From: Mycobacterium scrofulaceum
Lineage (GTDB): Bacteria > Actinomycetota > Actinomycetes > Mycobacteriales > Mycobacteriaceae
DNA length: 64,000 nucleotides
NCBI RefSeq assembly: GCF_002086735.1
Contig: NZ_MVIJ01000020.1
Coordinates: 35,220-99,219, forward strand
Direction of reading: 5' to 3'
Shown here: one piece after another, positions 43,588-55,142 of the stretch
Layout of the letters: the number at the start of each line of letters is the position of its first letter
How positions within the stretch are numbered: the stretch's first letter is position 1
Program-made: the position numbers and the translations under genes
Notes under the pieces: generated by a model
The model's database searches: none
Told to the model about the DNA's origin: nothing
Seen by the model: the letters and a program-made list of their open reading frames with translations, nothing else

Positions 43588-43968
43588 CTACCGCGCCCCG
43601 GTCAGCATCGCGTCGATGCGCCGTAAGGCCGCCGCGCAGACCGTCAGGTACGGCGCGGCCCACCACGGAGTGGCCATGCCGACTCGCGCCCCGTCGCCGA
43701 CGGGGTCGACCCAGTGACGGGTCGCGGGAACACCGGCCACCTCCCATGCCCATCGACGCCCCGGCTCGAACTCGGTGACGACGAACGGCACCGCTACCAG
43801 CAGCGCCGTCTGGACCACCCCGGTCGCTCCCAGCGCCAGTTCGGTGTGGGGTTCGTCGAGCCGTGCTCCCCGGATCGTCGGACCCCACTTCGGCCAGGCA
43901 TCCAGGTCGACCAGCAGGTCCCAGACCGCCGCCGGGGGCGCGCCGACCGCGCGGTCCACGGTGAGCAT
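43588..43968 (-). CDS. SRPBCC (polyketide cyclase-like) protein
   Basis: 126 residues of the START/SRPBCC helix-grip fold: DRAVGAPPAAVWDLLVDLD at the start, WPKWGPTIRGA, then FEPGRRWAWEV and a C-terminal helix. Members bind hydrophobic ligands or act as cyclases. GGAGGAGG lies four bases before the ATG at 43968, so the long upstream frame is excluded. Part of a small block between etfA and the GNAT gene that M. tuberculosis lacks. Confidence 0.8.
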   Translation of the reverse strand: MLTVDRAVGAPPAAVWDLLVDLDAWPKWGPTIRGARLDEPHTELALGATGVVQTALLVAVPFVVTEFEPGRRWAWEVAGVPATRHWVDPVGDGARVGMATPWWAAPYLTVCAAALRRIDAMLTGAR

Positions 43969-43996
43969 CGTTCCTCCTCCCATCGGGAAATGGGTG

Positions 43997-44317
43997 TCAA
44001 TCGGGCGTCGAGCGCCGCGCCGACGCTGGCCCGCCGCCGTCGCGGACGCTCGAATGGGCAAGGGCGGCACGGGCTTTCGATGCCTCGTCGCAGGTGGCGT
44101 GCGCGCGTTCCCGGGCGAGGCGCGCGGTTTTGCGCGCCTCCCTCGCGCGTGCGATGGCGTCTCCCAGTCCGGGCGCGGCCACCGTCTCGTCGGCGGCGCG
44201 GCGTCGTGCGCGTGCGCGGTGGGATTTCTGCCGGCAGGCCGCGCTGCAGTAGCGCGCGTCCGCGCGGCCGTAGAACGCAGTGCCGCACTCCCAGCACTGC
44301 AATCGGCGGGCGACCAT
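43997..44317 (-). CDS. Small zinc-ribbon protein
   Basis: 106 residues. The N-terminal third has CWECGTAFYGRADARYCSAAC, a CxxC...CxxxC set that should bind one zinc. The rest is rich in Arg and Ala and likely helical. Possibly nucleic-acid binding; no family name is certain. The ATG at 44317 starts directly before the metal site. Divergent from the sensor kinase. Confidence 0.62.
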   Translation of the reverse strand: MVARRLQCWECGTAFYGRADARYCSAACRQKSHRARARRRAADETVAAPGLGDAIARAREARKTARLARERAHATCDEASKARAALAHSSVRDGGGPASARRSTPD

Positions 44318-44433
44318 AACGACATGTTACGCCTATTCGTAACGCATAGCAACCATGACGCTTTCCCGTCTTCTCGCTGCTAGAGTGGCATTCACCGGCG
44401 AAATCAGGAGAACTCCCGACTGGGATTCGACCA

Positions 44434-46215
44434 ATGCAGCAAACAATTTGGAGCGGCTCGGAGTCGGCCGTCCGGACGCCGGGCATTGGTCGGGAAGGTC
44501 GGGACATGCGCGAAAACCCGGATAAGTCGGTTTTCGGGCTGCGTCAACCCGACTTCCTGAGCCGGATGCACGAGCAACTCGACGAGTTGGTTGCCGAACG
44601 TCAGCAGATGGGACAACTGCTGCAGGTGGCGATCGAGATCGGCTCCGACCTCGACCTGGACGCGATCCTGCACCGCATCGTGGCCGCCGCGATCGGCATG
44701 ACGGGTGCCCGCTACGGGGCCATCGGCGTATGGGGGCCGGAAGGAACCTTGACCTCCTTCGTGCACAGCGGAATGGATCCCGGCACGGTGGCGCTCGTCG
44801 GCCATCTGCCGGTGGGCAAAGGGGTGCTGGGCGCGCTGCGCGACCGCACCGAGCCCCTGCGCCTGAGCCGGCTCACCGACCACCCGAGCGCTGTCGGGTT
44901 TCCGGAGCACCACCCGCCGATGCAGGCCTTCCTCGGCATGCCCGTGATCGTCCGCGGTGCGGTGTACGGCAGCCTCTATGTCACCGACGACCGGCCCGGG
45001 AGCGGCTTCTGCGAGGCCGACGAGATCACCGTCCAGGCGCTGGCGTCGGCGGCATCGGTGGCCATCGACAACGCCAGGCTGTTCGACCGGGTGCGTGCCG
45101 GCGCCCGATGGACCGACGCCAGCCGCGAGATCAGCACCGCCCTGCTCTCCGAGTCGTACCCGGATGTGCGACCGCTGCAGTTGATCGCCGAACGCGCGGC
45201 GGAGCTGACGGGCGCCGAGCAGGCGATCGTCCTGGTCCCCGTCGACCCCGACCAACCCAGCGGTGACGTGGACCGCCTGGTGGTGTCCGCGGCCGTCGGT
45301 CTGCACGCCGACAAGGTTCTCGGGCACGAGGTTCCCGTGCAGGGATCCACCACCGGCGAGGTGTTCCGGTCCGGCCGGCCGTTGCTCACCGAGACGTTTC
45401 GCCGCCCCATCCCCGCGTTCACCGATCTGGGCGAGCGACCCGCGATCCTGATGCCGCTGACGTCCGGCCAGCACACGCTCGGCGTGATCGTGGTGGCCCG
45501 CAACACCGACGCCAGCCCGTTCGACGAAGAGCATCTGGACCTCGTTCGCGACTTCGCCGACCACGCCGCGATCGCCCTCACCCTGGCCACCGAGCGACGG
45601 AACGCGCGGGACATGAGCGTGTTGGTCGACCGGGAACGCATCGCCCGCGACCTGCACGACCAGGTGATCAGCCGGGTCTTCGCCGTCGGCATGGATCTGC
45701 AAGGCGTCCTCGCCCGCCTCCGCTCACCGGAACTCGCGGCGCGGCTCACTCAATCCGTGACCGAACTGCAGGCCGTCATCGAGGACATCCGGCGCACCGT
45801 CTTCGACCTGCAGCGGCCGGCGTGCCGGCGACGCAGTTTCGCCGAACGCGTCCAGGACGCGATCGCCCGCCTCACCGACGACGGCAACGAGGGCACGACC
45901 CTGCGCATGGCGGGGACAATGACCGCGGTGGGCGACGAACTCGCCGAGCAGGCCGAGGCCGTCGTCAGCGAAGCGCTCGGCAATGCGGTGCGGCACTCGC
46001 GCGCGGCGACGATCGCCGTCGAGGTCACCGTCACCGATGAGCTGCTCATCGAGATCACCGACGACGGGTGCGGGGTCGTGCCCGACCACCGGCGTCGCGG
46101 CGGCCTGGACCAGATCGTGCGGCGGGCCAAAGACCTGGGCGGCGACTGCGCGATCACCAGTCCGCCCGGCGGCGGCACCCGCGTCCGGTGGAGCGCGCCG
46201 CTGCAGAATTCCTGA
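44434..46215 (+). CDS. DosS/DosT-like GAF sensor histidine kinase
   Basis: 593 residues with the DevS/DosT architecture: two GAF domains (about residues 60-200 and 225-385), a HisKA_3 dimerisation domain (ARDLHDQVISRVF, phospho-acceptor His408) and an HATPase domain (EALGNAVRHSRA, ITDDGCGV). GAF-A keeps GFPEHHPPM: its second histidine (His160 here) aligns with the heme ligand His149 of M. tuberculosis DosS, so a heme-based O2/NO/redox sensor is likely. The ATG at 44434 gives 593 residues; one at 44506 with GGAAGG upstream is equally possible. No response regulator is encoded nearby, so its partner (a DosR-type protein) lies elsewhere. Confidence 0.9.
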   Translation: MQQTIWSGSESAVRTPGIGREGRDMRENPDKSVFGLRQPDFLSRMHEQLDELVAERQQMGQLLQVAIEIGSDLDLDAILHRIVAAAIGMTGARYGAIGVWGPEGTLTSFVHSGMDPGTVALVGHLPVGKGVLGALRDRTEPLRLSRLTDHPSAVGFPEHHPPMQAFLGMPVIVRGAVYGSLYVTDDRPGSGFCEADEITVQALASAASVAIDNARLFDRVRAGARWTDASREISTALLSESYPDVRPLQLIAERAAELTGAEQAIVLVPVDPDQPSGDVDRLVVSAAVGLHADKVLGHEVPVQGSTTGEVFRSGRPLLTETFRRPIPAFTDLGERPAILMPLTSGQHTLGVIVVARNTDASPFDEEHLDLVRDFADHAAIALTLATERRNARDMSVLVDRERIARDLHDQVISRVFAVGMDLQGVLARLRSPELAARLTQSVTELQAVIEDIRRTVFDLQRPACRRRSFAERVQDAIARLTDDGNEGTTLRMAGTMTAVGDELAEQAEAVVSEALGNAVRHSRAATIAVEVTVTDELLIEITDDGCGVVPDHRRRGGLDQIVRRAKDLGGDCAITSPPGGGTRVRWSAPLQNS

Positions 46216-46244
46216 CCCGGGCCCTGGAGGGGGAGCCCGGGTCA
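46213..46244 (+). terminator. Hairpin at the sensor-kinase stop
   Basis: TGACCCGGGC (46213-46222) pairs with GCCCGGGTCA (46235-46244), a perfect 10-bp stem whose first bases are the kinase stop codon. It separates the kinase from the next operon. No T run follows. Confidence 0.6.
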
Positions 46245-46333
46245 CCCCACAACGACATTTCGTCACCTGACGTGCACGGACACGTCACAGCCACGATGCC
46301 GACTCGCTCATCGACTACGCAACGTTGGTTGAC

Positions 46334-47191
46334 ATGAGCATTGCTTCTGTCCTGATTCCCAGCGACAAGCCCGGCGAAGCGACGACGGCGTCGTCCGCCG
46401 GGCCCCGCTACTCGCTCCTGCTGTCCACCGACGCCGGCATGATCGAGGCGGCTCAGCGGCTCCGCTACGACGTCTTCTCCTGCACGCCCGGCTTCGCCCT
46501 GGCGGCGAACGACCACGAACGACGCGACGCCGACAGGTTCGACGAGTACTGCGACCACCTGCTGGTCCGCGACGACGACACCGGTGAACTGGTGGGTTGC
46601 TACCGCATGCTGGCCCCGGCGGGCGCCATCGCGGCCGGGGGCCTCTACACCGCGACGGAGTTCGACATCCGCGCCTTCGACGCGCTCAGGCCGTCGCTGG
46701 TCGAGATGGGACGCGCGGTGGTGCGCGACGGCCACCGCAACGGCGGCGTGGTGCTGCTGATGTGGGCGGGCATCCTGGCCTACCTCGACCGCTACGGCTA
46801 CGACTACGTGACCGGCTGCGTCTCGGTCCCCATCGGCGGGGAGGCCGGCGACCCGCAAAGCCGGGTGCCGGGCCGGCAGCTGCGCGGCGTCCGCGACTTC
46901 ATCCTCGGCCGTCACGCCGCCCCGCCGCAGTACCGGGTGCGACCGCACCGGCCGGTGGTCATCGACGGGATGGCCCTCGACGACATTCCCGCCCCCGCAC
47001 GGCCGTCCGTCCCGGCCCTGATGCGCGGCTACCTGCGGCTGGGCGCGCAGGTGTGCGGTGAGCCCGCCCACGATCCCGACTTCGGGGTGGGCGATTTCTG
47101 CGTGCTGCTGGACAAGGGGCGCGCCGATACCCGATATCTCAAGCGACTCCGGTCCGTATCGGCGGCGTCCCAGATGGCCGGTGACCAATGA
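46334..47191 (+). CDS. GNAT/OlsB-like N-acyltransferase (Rv3027c homologue)
   Basis: 285 residues. The sequence has the hemolysin/OlsB-type GNAT pattern: AAQRLRYDVF near the N-terminus, FDEYCDHLLVRDDDTGELVG, and SLVEMGRAVV, a strand and loop typical of ornithine/lysine N-acyltransferases. The ATG at 46334 is used; a TTG nine bases upstream is possible. The stop overlaps the PlsC start (ATGA), so the two are coupled as in OlsB-OlsA pairs. N-acylation of an amino acid for ornithine-type lipid is inferred from this pairing. Confidence 0.84.
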   Translation: MSIASVLIPSDKPGEATTASSAGPRYSLLLSTDAGMIEAAQRLRYDVFSCTPGFALAANDHERRDADRFDEYCDHLLVRDDDTGELVGCYRMLAPAGAIAAGGLYTATEFDIRAFDALRPSLVEMGRAVVRDGHRNGGVVLLMWAGILAYLDRYGYDYVTGCVSVPIGGEAGDPQSRVPGRQLRGVRDFILGRHAAPPQYRVRPHRPVVIDGMALDDIPAPARPSVPALMRGYLRLGAQVCGEPAHDPDFGVGDFCVLLDKGRADTRYLKRLRSVSAASQMAGDQ

Positions 47192-48117
47192 ACGCGCCCG
47201 CGCACCCCTGGCTACCCCGTGCATCGTGCGACGCCGGCTGCGTAGGCCGCGGCGACGCCGCGTCGTCGCCGCCGTTGCTGGTGGCGCTGCGGGTAACGCT
47301 TCGCGTGCTGCTGGCGCTGCTGCTGGCGCCCGGGGTGGCGCTGCTCGCGGTGCCGCTGCCGGGCCGGACGCGCGTGCAGCGCATCTATTGCCGGATGGTG
47401 TTGCGCTGCTTCGGAATTCGGATCACGGTGACGGGCAGCCCGATCCGTAACCTGAGCGGGGTCCTGGTGGTCAGCCCGCACACGTCCTGGCTCGACGTCT
47501 TCGCGATCGGTTCGGTGCTGCCCGGCTCGTTCGTCGCCCGGGCCGACATGTTCACCGGGCCCGCCACCGGGATCGTGGCCCGCATCCTCAAGATCATCCC
47601 GATCGAGCGGTCCAGCCTGCGGCGGCTGCCCGCCGTGGTGGACGCGGTGGCGCGCCGGCTGCACGACGGCCAAACGGTCGTGTGCTTCCCGGAGGGCACC
47701 ACCTGGTGCGGTTCGCCCGGCGACGATGCCGGCCGGGTAGCGGCCGGGGCTGGGGGCACCCCCTGCCGCGACGCGGCGAGGGGGAGAGCCGGGCAATCGC
47801 ACCGAGGCCGCGGGGCGTTCTACCCGGCGATGTTCCAGGCCGCGATCGACGCCGGACGTCCGGTCCAGCCGCTTCGGCTGACCTACCACCACGCCGACGG
47901 CAGCGTTTCGACGGCGCCGGCCTTCGTCGGCGACGAGACGCTGCTGGGCTCCATCCGCAGGCTGCTCACCGTGCGGCGCACGCTGGCGCGGGTGCACGTC
48001 GAATCCCTGCAGCTGCCGGGGACCGATCGGCGAGCCCTGGCCAGCCGCTGCCAGGTCGTACTTGGCGCCGGGACGGGCCGGCCCGCAGCTCATGGGTCCG
48101 TGCTGGTGGCCTCCTAG
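47188..48117 (+). CDS. PlsC-family acyltransferase with in-frame repeat insertion (Rv3026c homologue)
   Basis: 309 residues. 1-Acylglycerol-3-phosphate O-acyltransferase type: catalytic HX4D is HTSWLD ([10 protein letters not shown]), the acceptor motif is FPEGT, and IIPIERSS sits between. After TTWCG an insertion of about 27 residues (SPGDDAGR...SHRGR), encoded by a GC-rich repeat, interrupts the usual path to FYPAMFQAA. The reading frame is kept. With the preceding GNAT gene it forms an OlsBA-like pair; phosphatidic acid synthesis is the alternative. Confidence 0.86.
   Translation: MNAPAHPWLPRASCDAGCVGRGDAASSPPLLVALRVTLRVLLALLLAPGVALLAVPLPGRTRVQRIYCRMVLRCFGIRITVTGSPIRNLSGVLVVSPHTSWLDVFAIGSVLPGSFVARADMFTGPATGIVARILKIIPIERSSLRRLPAVVDAVARRLHDGQTVVCFPEGTTWCGSPGDDAGRVAAGAGGTPCRDAARGRAGQSHRGRGAFYPAMFQAAIDAGRPVQPLRLTYHHADGSVSTAPAFVGDETLLGSIRRLLTVRRTLARVHVESLQLPGTDRRALASRCQVVLGAGTGRPAAHGSVLVAS
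47750..47785. repeat. GC-rich repeat inserted in the PlsC gene
   Basis: CTGGGGGCACC at 47750-47760 and GAGGGGGA at 47778-47785 flank a loop with GCCGCGACGCGGC. It matches the family also found, in opposite orientation, in iscS at 49037-49062 and, as a tandem, at 62464-62516. Insertion length is a multiple of three. Confidence 0.6.
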
Positions 48118-48157
48118 GACTGGAGGCCCTCCACCTGCCGGTATCGTGGGTCGGGTC

Positions 48158-49360
48158 ATGGTCTACCTGGATCACGCCGCTACCACGCCGATGCACCCCG
48201 CCGCCGTCGAGTCGATGACGGCGGTGCTGAGCACCGTCGGCAACGCCTCCTCGCTGCACACCAGTGGCCGGACGGCGCGGCGGCGCATCGAGGAATCCCG
48301 CGAGCTGATCGCCGACCGGCTGGGCGCCCGTCCGTCCGAGATCATCTTCACCGCGGGCGGGACCGAGAGTGACAACCTGGCGGTCAAGGGCATCTACTGG
48401 GCCCGCCGTGACGCCGAACCGCGCCACCGGCGCATCGTCACCAGCGAGGTGGAGCACCACGCGGTGCTGGACTCGGTGAACTGGCTGGTCGAACACGAAG
48501 GCGCCGAGGTGACCTGGCTGCCGACCGAGGCCGACGGGTCGGTGTCGGTGACCGCGCTGCGCGAGGCGCTGTCCAGCCACGACGATGTCGCCCTGGTGTC
48601 GGTGATGTGGGCCAACAACGAGGTCGGCACCGTCATGCCGGCCGCCGAGCTCGCCGACGTCGCGGCCGAATACGGGGTCCCGATGCACAGCGACGCCGTG
48701 CAGGCGGTGGGCCAGCTGCCGGTGGACTTCGCCGCCAGCGGGCTGTCCGCGATGAGCGTGGCCGCGCACAAGTTCGGCGGACCTCCCGGTGTGGGCGCAT
48801 TGCTGCTGCGCCGCGACGTGACATGCGTGCCGTTGTTGCACGGGGGCGGGCAAGAGCGTGACATTCGCTCCGGGACGGCCGACGTCGCCGGCGCGGTCGG
48901 CATGGCGGCCGCGGCCCGCATCGCGGTGGACGGGATCGAGGCGAACGGCGCGCGGCTGAGGGCGTTGCGGGATCGATTGATCGACGGGGTGCTGTCCGGC
49001 ATCGAGGACGTCGGCCTCAACGGCGCCCGCGGCACGTCCCCCGCAAGCGGGAGGTACCCCCAGCGGTTGCCCGGCAACGCGCACTTCACCTTCCGCGGCT
49101 GCGAAGGCGACGCGCTGCTGATGCTGTTGGACGCCAACGGGATCGAGTGTTCGACCGGGTCGGCGTGCACCGCCGGTGTGGCGCAACCGTCGCACGTGTT
49201 GCTCGCGATGGGTGCAGACCCGACCAGCGCGCGCGGGTCCTTGCGAATGTCGTTGGGGCACACCAGTGTCGACGCCGACGTCGACGCGGTGCTGCGGGTG
49301 CTGCCCGCGGCGGTGGACCGTGCCCGCCGCGCCGCGCTGGCCGCCGCGGGGGCCCCCTGA
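48158..49360 (+). CDS. iscS: Cysteine desulfurase IscS
   Basis: 400 residues. PLP-dependent enzyme that takes sulphur from cysteine for Fe-S clusters and tRNA thiolation (Rv3025c homologue). Lys205 in AAHKFGG is the Schiff-base lysine, and Cys331 in ECSTGSACT is the persulphide cysteine. About 12 residues at [13 protein letters not shown], encoded by a repeat insertion at 49037-49062, make it longer than the 393 of M. tuberculosis; this loop is away from the active-site residues. The ATG at 48158 starts [10 protein letters not shown]. MnmA, its partner for tRNA 2-thiolation, follows with no gap. Confidence 0.95.
   Translation: MVYLDHAATTPMHPAAVESMTAVLSTVGNASSLHTSGRTARRRIEESRELIADRLGARPSEIIFTAGGTESDNLAVKGIYWARRDAEPRHRRIVTSEVEHHAVLDSVNWLVEHEGAEVTWLPTEADGSVSVTALREALSSHDDVALVSVMWANNEVGTVMPAAELADVAAEYGVPMHSDAVQAVGQLPVDFAASGLSAMSVAAHKFGGPPGVGALLLRRDVTCVPLLHGGGQERDIRSGTADVAGAVGMAAAARIAVDGIEANGARLRALRDRLIDGVLSGIEDVGLNGARGTSPASGRYPQRLPGNAHFTFRGCEGDALLMLLDANGIECSTGSACTAGVAQPSHVLLAMGADPTSARGSLRMSLGHTSVDADVDAVLRVLPAAVDRARRAALAAAGAP
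49037..49062. repeat. GC-rich repeat inserted in iscS
   Basis: On the minus strand this reads CTGGGGGTACC, then TCCCGCTTGCGGGGGA: the same flanks as the element in the PlsC gene but with a shorter loop. It adds residues to IscS in frame. Confidence 0.6.
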
Positions 49361-50449
49361 ATGAAGGTTCTCGCCGCGATGAGCGGGGGCGTCGACTCGT
49401 CGGTCGCCGCCGCCCGCATGGTCGACGCGGGACACGACGTCGTCGGCGTGCACCTGGCGTTGTCGACCGCGCCCGGCACCCTGCGCACCGGCTCGCGCGG
49501 GTGCTGCTCCAAGGAAGACGCCTCGGACGCGAGCCGCGTCGCCGATGTGCTCGGAATCCCCTTCTACGTCTGGGATTTCGCGGAGAGGTTCCAAGCGGAC
49601 GTGATCGACGATTTTGTGTCGTCGTACGCGCGCGGCGAGACGCCCAATCCCTGCGTGCGGTGCAACCAGCGGATCAAGTTCTCGGCGTTGTCGGCGAAGG
49701 CCCTCGCGCTGGGGTTTGACACGGTCGCCACCGGCCACTACGCCCGGCTGTCCGGTGGGCGGCTGCGCCGCGCCGTCGACCACGACAAGGACCAGTCCTA
49801 CGTGCTGGCCGTGCTGACCGCCGAGCAGCTACGCCACGCCACCTTCCCGATCGGGGACACCCCCAAGGCGCAGATTCGCGCCGAAGCCGCCCGCCGCGGC
49901 CTCGCGGTCGCGGACAAGCCGGACAGTCACGACATCTGCTTCATCCCGTCCGGCAACACGCGGGCCTTCCTGGGCGAGCGCATCGCGGTCCGCCCCGGCA
50001 CCGTGGTCGGCGCCGACGGCGCGGTGCTCGCCGAACACGACGGGGTGCACGGCTTCACCATCGGCCAGCGCAAGGGCCTGGGCATCGCGGGGCCGGGACC
50101 CGACGGCCGGCCGCGCTACGTGACCGAGATCGACGCCGACACCGCGACCGTCAGGGTGGGGGAGGCGGCCGACCTCGACGTGCTCGAGTTGCGTGGTCGA
50201 GAGCCGGTCTTCACCGCGGGACGACCGCCATCGGGCCTCATCGAGTGCGCGGTCCAAGTGCGGGCGCACGGCGAAACCGCCCCTGCCGTGGCGGAATTGG
50301 TCGGCGACGAGTTGGTCGTGCGACTGCGCGCCCCGCAGCGCGGTGTCGCGCGCGGCCAGACGCTGGCGCTGTACCGGCCCGACCCGGACGGCGACGAGGT
50401 GCTCGGCAGCGCGACGATCGCCGGCACCGCGCGTGTGAAGAACAGCTAG
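49361..50449 (+). CDS. mnmA: tRNA-specific 2-thiouridylase MnmA
   Basis: 362 residues (TrmU, Rv3024c homologue). It thiolates U34 of Lys, Glu and Gln tRNAs with sulphur passed from IscS. The PP-loop is [14 protein letters not shown]; the nucleophile cysteine lies in [12 protein letters not shown] and the partner cysteine in [10 protein letters not shown], the pair needed for persulphide transfer. The ATG follows the iscS stop directly. It ends convergently, four bases overlapping, with the lipoprotein gene. Confidence 0.96.
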   Translation: MKVLAAMSGGVDSSVAAARMVDAGHDVVGVHLALSTAPGTLRTGSRGCCSKEDASDASRVADVLGIPFYVWDFAERFQADVIDDFVSSYARGETPNPCVRCNQRIKFSALSAKALALGFDTVATGHYARLSGGRLRRAVDHDKDQSYVLAVLTAEQLRHATFPIGDTPKAQIRAEAARRGLAVADKPDSHDICFIPSGNTRAFLGERIAVRPGTVVGADGAVLAEHDGVHGFTIGQRKGLGIAGPGPDGRPRYVTEIDADTATVRVGEAADLDVLELRGREPVFTAGRPPSGLIECAVQVRAHGETAPAVAELVGDELVVRLRAPQRGVARGQTLALYRPDPDGDEVLGSATIAGTARVKNS

Positions 50450-51090
50450 GCCGGCATGTTCGCGACGATGTTCGTCATCACGATGTCGGACACCGATTGC
50501 GCAAAGCCGCAAAAGGTGACCTCCAGGATGGCCACCGACCGCAGCCGGTAGTCGCGGCCGCAGCCACCCGGCCGCAGGTGCAGCGTTCCGGCGTCGGCCG
50601 CCCAGTCGCCGACGTACTGCCGGCCGTCCGGTGCGTTCGCGCAATCCCCGACCGCCCGCACCAACGCGGCGAACGCGCGCCGCGCCGTGTCGACGTCCCG
50701 GTAGGCGGCCGCCCCTTCGGAGATCAGCGCGCCGTCGGGCGGGTCTTGGAACGTCGTCTTGTGGAACTCTTCGACATCGGGGCCGAACGTCGCCGTCTCG
50801 GCGTAGATGAACCGGCATTCGCGCGGCGCGGTGCCCGCGAGCGAGTCGATGTCGACCGGGCTGGTGCCGTCCATCGACGGGATGATCGTCAGGTGCTCGC
50901 CGGCGCCGGTGATCGCGCGCATCCGCGACTGGTCCAGCAAGATCGTGTCGACGTTGACGCCTTGCACGTCCCGGCGCGGGGAACCGAAGCCCGCCACGCC
51001 CGCGCCGTCCACCACCCGGGTACATGCCGCAGCCAGCACCACCGCCCCGCACAACAGCAGCGGCCGTGCCAATCTGATCATCCGCGACAC
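50446..51090 (-). CDS. lpqA: LpqA-like lipoprotein with PknH-type sensor domain (Rv3016 homologue)
   Basis: 214 residues. The signal peptide ends AAACT, a lipobox, then the PknH_C-like extracellular domain with its characteristic cysteines: [32 protein letters not shown] and [10 protein letters not shown]. Such domains bind an unknown ligand outside the cell. The GTG at 51090 is chosen for its spacing to AGAAGG upstream; GTG 51099 and ATG 51081 also occur in frame. In M. tuberculosis an ESX/PPE block lies between mnmA and lpqA; here they are directly convergent. Confidence 0.82.
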   Translation of the reverse strand: MSRMIRLARPLLLCGAVVLAAACTRVVDGAGVAGFGSPRRDVQGVNVDTILLDQSRMRAITGAGEHLTIIPSMDGTSPVDIDSLAGTAPRECRFIYAETATFGPDVEEFHKTTFQDPPDGALISEGAAAYRDVDTARRAFAALVRAVGDCANAPDGRQYVGDWAADAGTLHLRPGGCGRDYRLRSVAILEVTFCGFAQSVSDIVMTNIVANMPA

Positions 51091-51187
51091 GTTTCGCACC
51101 CTTCTTGCGCCGAACTTACCCGTGCGCTCGCGCGGCTGACACCCCTGGCCAGCACCGGGTCAGGCACCGTCGAATACGGTTTGGCCG

Positions 51188-52201
51188 GTGAATGTTTTCG
51201 CGAGGGCCAGCGGCGTCGGCTCGTGGCCCGGCATCAAGGCGCGGGAGGCGGCCGAGGTCGTCGTCGGGGAGTTGGCCGGCGCGCTGGCCCACATCGTCGA
51301 GCTGCCTGCCCGGGGCGTGGGCGCCGACATGCTCGGCCGGGCCGGCGCGCTGTTGGTCGATGTGGCCATCGACACCGTGCCCCGGGGCTATCGCGTCGCC
51401 GCCCGGCCCGGCGCGGTCACCCGCCGCGCCGTTAGCCTGCTGGACGAGGACATGGACGCGCTGGAGGAGGCCTGGGAGGTCGCGGGCCTGCGCGGTGGCG
51501 ACCGCGCGGTCAAGGTGCAGGCCGCCGGGCCGGTCACGCTGGCGGCCGGGCTCGAGCTGGCCAACGGCCATCGGGCCATCACCGACTCCGGCGCCGTGCG
51601 CGATCTGGCGGCCTCGTTGGCCGAAGGCGTGGCCGCCCACCGGGCGGCGTTGGAGCGCCGGCTGCAGACCCCGGTGGTGGTGCAGTTCGACGAGCCGTCG
51701 CTGCCGCTGGCATTGGGCGGACGACTGACCGGGGTGACCGCCCTGAGCCCGGTGGCACCGATCGACGAGGCCGTGGCCGTCGCCCTGCTCGACGCCTGTG
51801 TCGCCACGGTCGGCGGGGATGTCCTGGTGCACAGTTGCGCCCCGGATCTGCCGTGGAAGATGTTGCAGGACAGCAGATTTAGTGCGGTATCGGTTGACGC
51901 GAGCACCCTTGCCGCGGCGGATCTCGACGGTGTCGCCGCGTTCGTCGAATCGGGCCGCGCCGTCATGCTGGGCGTGGTGCCCGGCAGCGCACCTCAGCGG
52001 CGCCCTTCCGTCGGGGAGGCGGCCGGCGCGCTGGTTGCGGTGACGGATCGCCTCGGCTTCGGGCGTTCGGCGCTGCGCGACCGCATCGGCGTCACCCCGG
52101 CCTGTGGCCTGGCCGGTGCGACCCCCGAATGGGCGCGCACCGCGATCGAGCTCGCCCGCAAGACGGCCGAGGCGTTCGCCGAGGACCCCGACGCCATCTA
52201 G
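51188..52201 (+). CDS. MetE/UROD-fold protein (Rv3015c homologue)
   Basis: 337 residues, the same length as Rv3015c. TIM-barrel of the UROD/cobalamin-independent methionine synthase superfamily: GVGSWPGIKAREAAEVV at the start, VVQFDEPSLPLAL (the DEP that holds zinc and substrate in MetE) and VHSCAPDLPWKML with His and Cys like the MetE zinc site. Methyl transfer to a thiol is plausible, but this C-terminal-only form has no proven substrate. GTG start at 51188, six bases after a TACGGT box, fits a leaderless transcript. Confidence 0.88.
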   Translation: MNVFARASGVGSWPGIKAREAAEVVVGELAGALAHIVELPARGVGADMLGRAGALLVDVAIDTVPRGYRVAARPGAVTRRAVSLLDEDMDALEEAWEVAGLRGGDRAVKVQAAGPVTLAAGLELANGHRAITDSGAVRDLAASLAEGVAAHRAALERRLQTPVVVQFDEPSLPLALGGRLTGVTALSPVAPIDEAVAVALLDACVATVGGDVLVHSCAPDLPWKMLQDSRFSAVSVDASTLAAADLDGVAAFVESGRAVMLGVVPGSAPQRRPSVGEAAGALVAVTDRLGFGRSALRDRIGVTPACGLAGATPEWARTAIELARKTAEAFAEDPDAI

Positions 52202-52236
52202 CTACGCCCCGGCGTGGTGTCGGCGTCCTCCGATAG

Positions 52237-54327
<2,091 letters not shown>

Positions 54328-54387
54328 GCGCTCACGGGCTCGCCCGAAATTGGGGCGCGCAGTCCAAGCCGCTCTATCGTGGTCGTT

Positions 54388-54984
54388 ATGACTCAGACGG
54401 CCGAGGAGTGCACGCAGGCGTCGCCGTGGTCGCCCCGGGAGGCCGAGATACTGGCGGTGACCCTGCGGCTGTTGCAAGAACACGGCTATGACCAGCTGAC
54501 CGTCGAAGCCGTGGCCGGCGCCGCCCACGCCAGCAAGGCCACGGTGTACCGGCGGTGGCCCTCGAAGGCCGAACTGGTGCTGGCGGCCTTCATCGAAGGC
54601 GTCCGCCAGGTCGCGCTTCCGCCGAACACCGGCACTTTGCGAGGCGACCTGTTGAGCCTGGGGGAGACGTGCGGTCAGCACGGCGCCGAGCACGCCAGCA
54701 CCATTCGCGCGGTGATGGTCGAGGTGTCGCGGCACCCGGCGCTCAACGACGCTTTGCAGGAGCAATTCCTCAAGCAGCGCAAGGCGCTGATCCAGCATGT
54801 GCTGCGCCAGGCCGTCGACCGCGGAGAGATCAGCGAGGACGTCGTCACCGACGAACTCTGGGACCTGCTGCCCGGGTACCTCATCTTCCGGTCCATCATC
54901 CCCGGCCGGCCACCCACCCGCCGCACCGTGCAAGCGCTCGTCGACGGGTTCCTCATCCCGGGTTTGACCAGAACCACCGCGTAA
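54388..54984 (+). CDS. TetR-family transcriptional regulator
   Basis: 198 residues. N-terminal helix-turn-helix: LTVEAVAGAAHASKATVYRR and WPSKAELV, the classical TetR/AcrR recognition helix. The C-terminal ligand domain resembles TetR_C_16/11-type regulators of transporters. The ATG at 54388 follows TATCGT (54375-54380) at leaderless spacing. It probably binds the 25-bp palindrome at 55033-55057 and represses the mmpS-mmpL genes that follow, and perhaps itself. Confidence 0.9.
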   Translation: MTQTAEECTQASPWSPREAEILAVTLRLLQEHGYDQLTVEAVAGAAHASKATVYRRWPSKAELVLAAFIEGVRQVALPPNTGTLRGDLLSLGETCGQHGAEHASTIRAVMVEVSRHPALNDALQEQFLKQRKALIQHVLRQAVDRGEISEDVVTDELWDLLPGYLIFRSIIPGRPPTRRTVQALVDGFLIPGLTRTTA

Positions 54985-55032
54985 CGCCGGGCTGATCCGC
55001 CGGGACGGAATGTGTACGCGCGCGTCTCTTGT

Positions 55033-55057
55033 ACAGTACGGTCCCGTACCGTACTGT
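55033..55057. promoter_or_regulatory. Perfect TetR operator palindrome
   Basis: ACAGTACGGT (55033-55042) and ACCGTACTGT (55048-55057) are exact reverse complements around a five-base centre. It sits between tetR and mmpS, about 85 bases before the mmpS start, in the only regulatory gap of this gene block, as expected of a TetR dimer-of-dimers site. Confidence 0.75.
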
Positions 55058-55142
55058 CATACCTGTCGATCACGCCCGTCCCGCCGGCAGTCGCCGTCGA
55101 TTCGGGGGTGATGGTGTCGCCCGACGATCGAAAGGCGAACGG

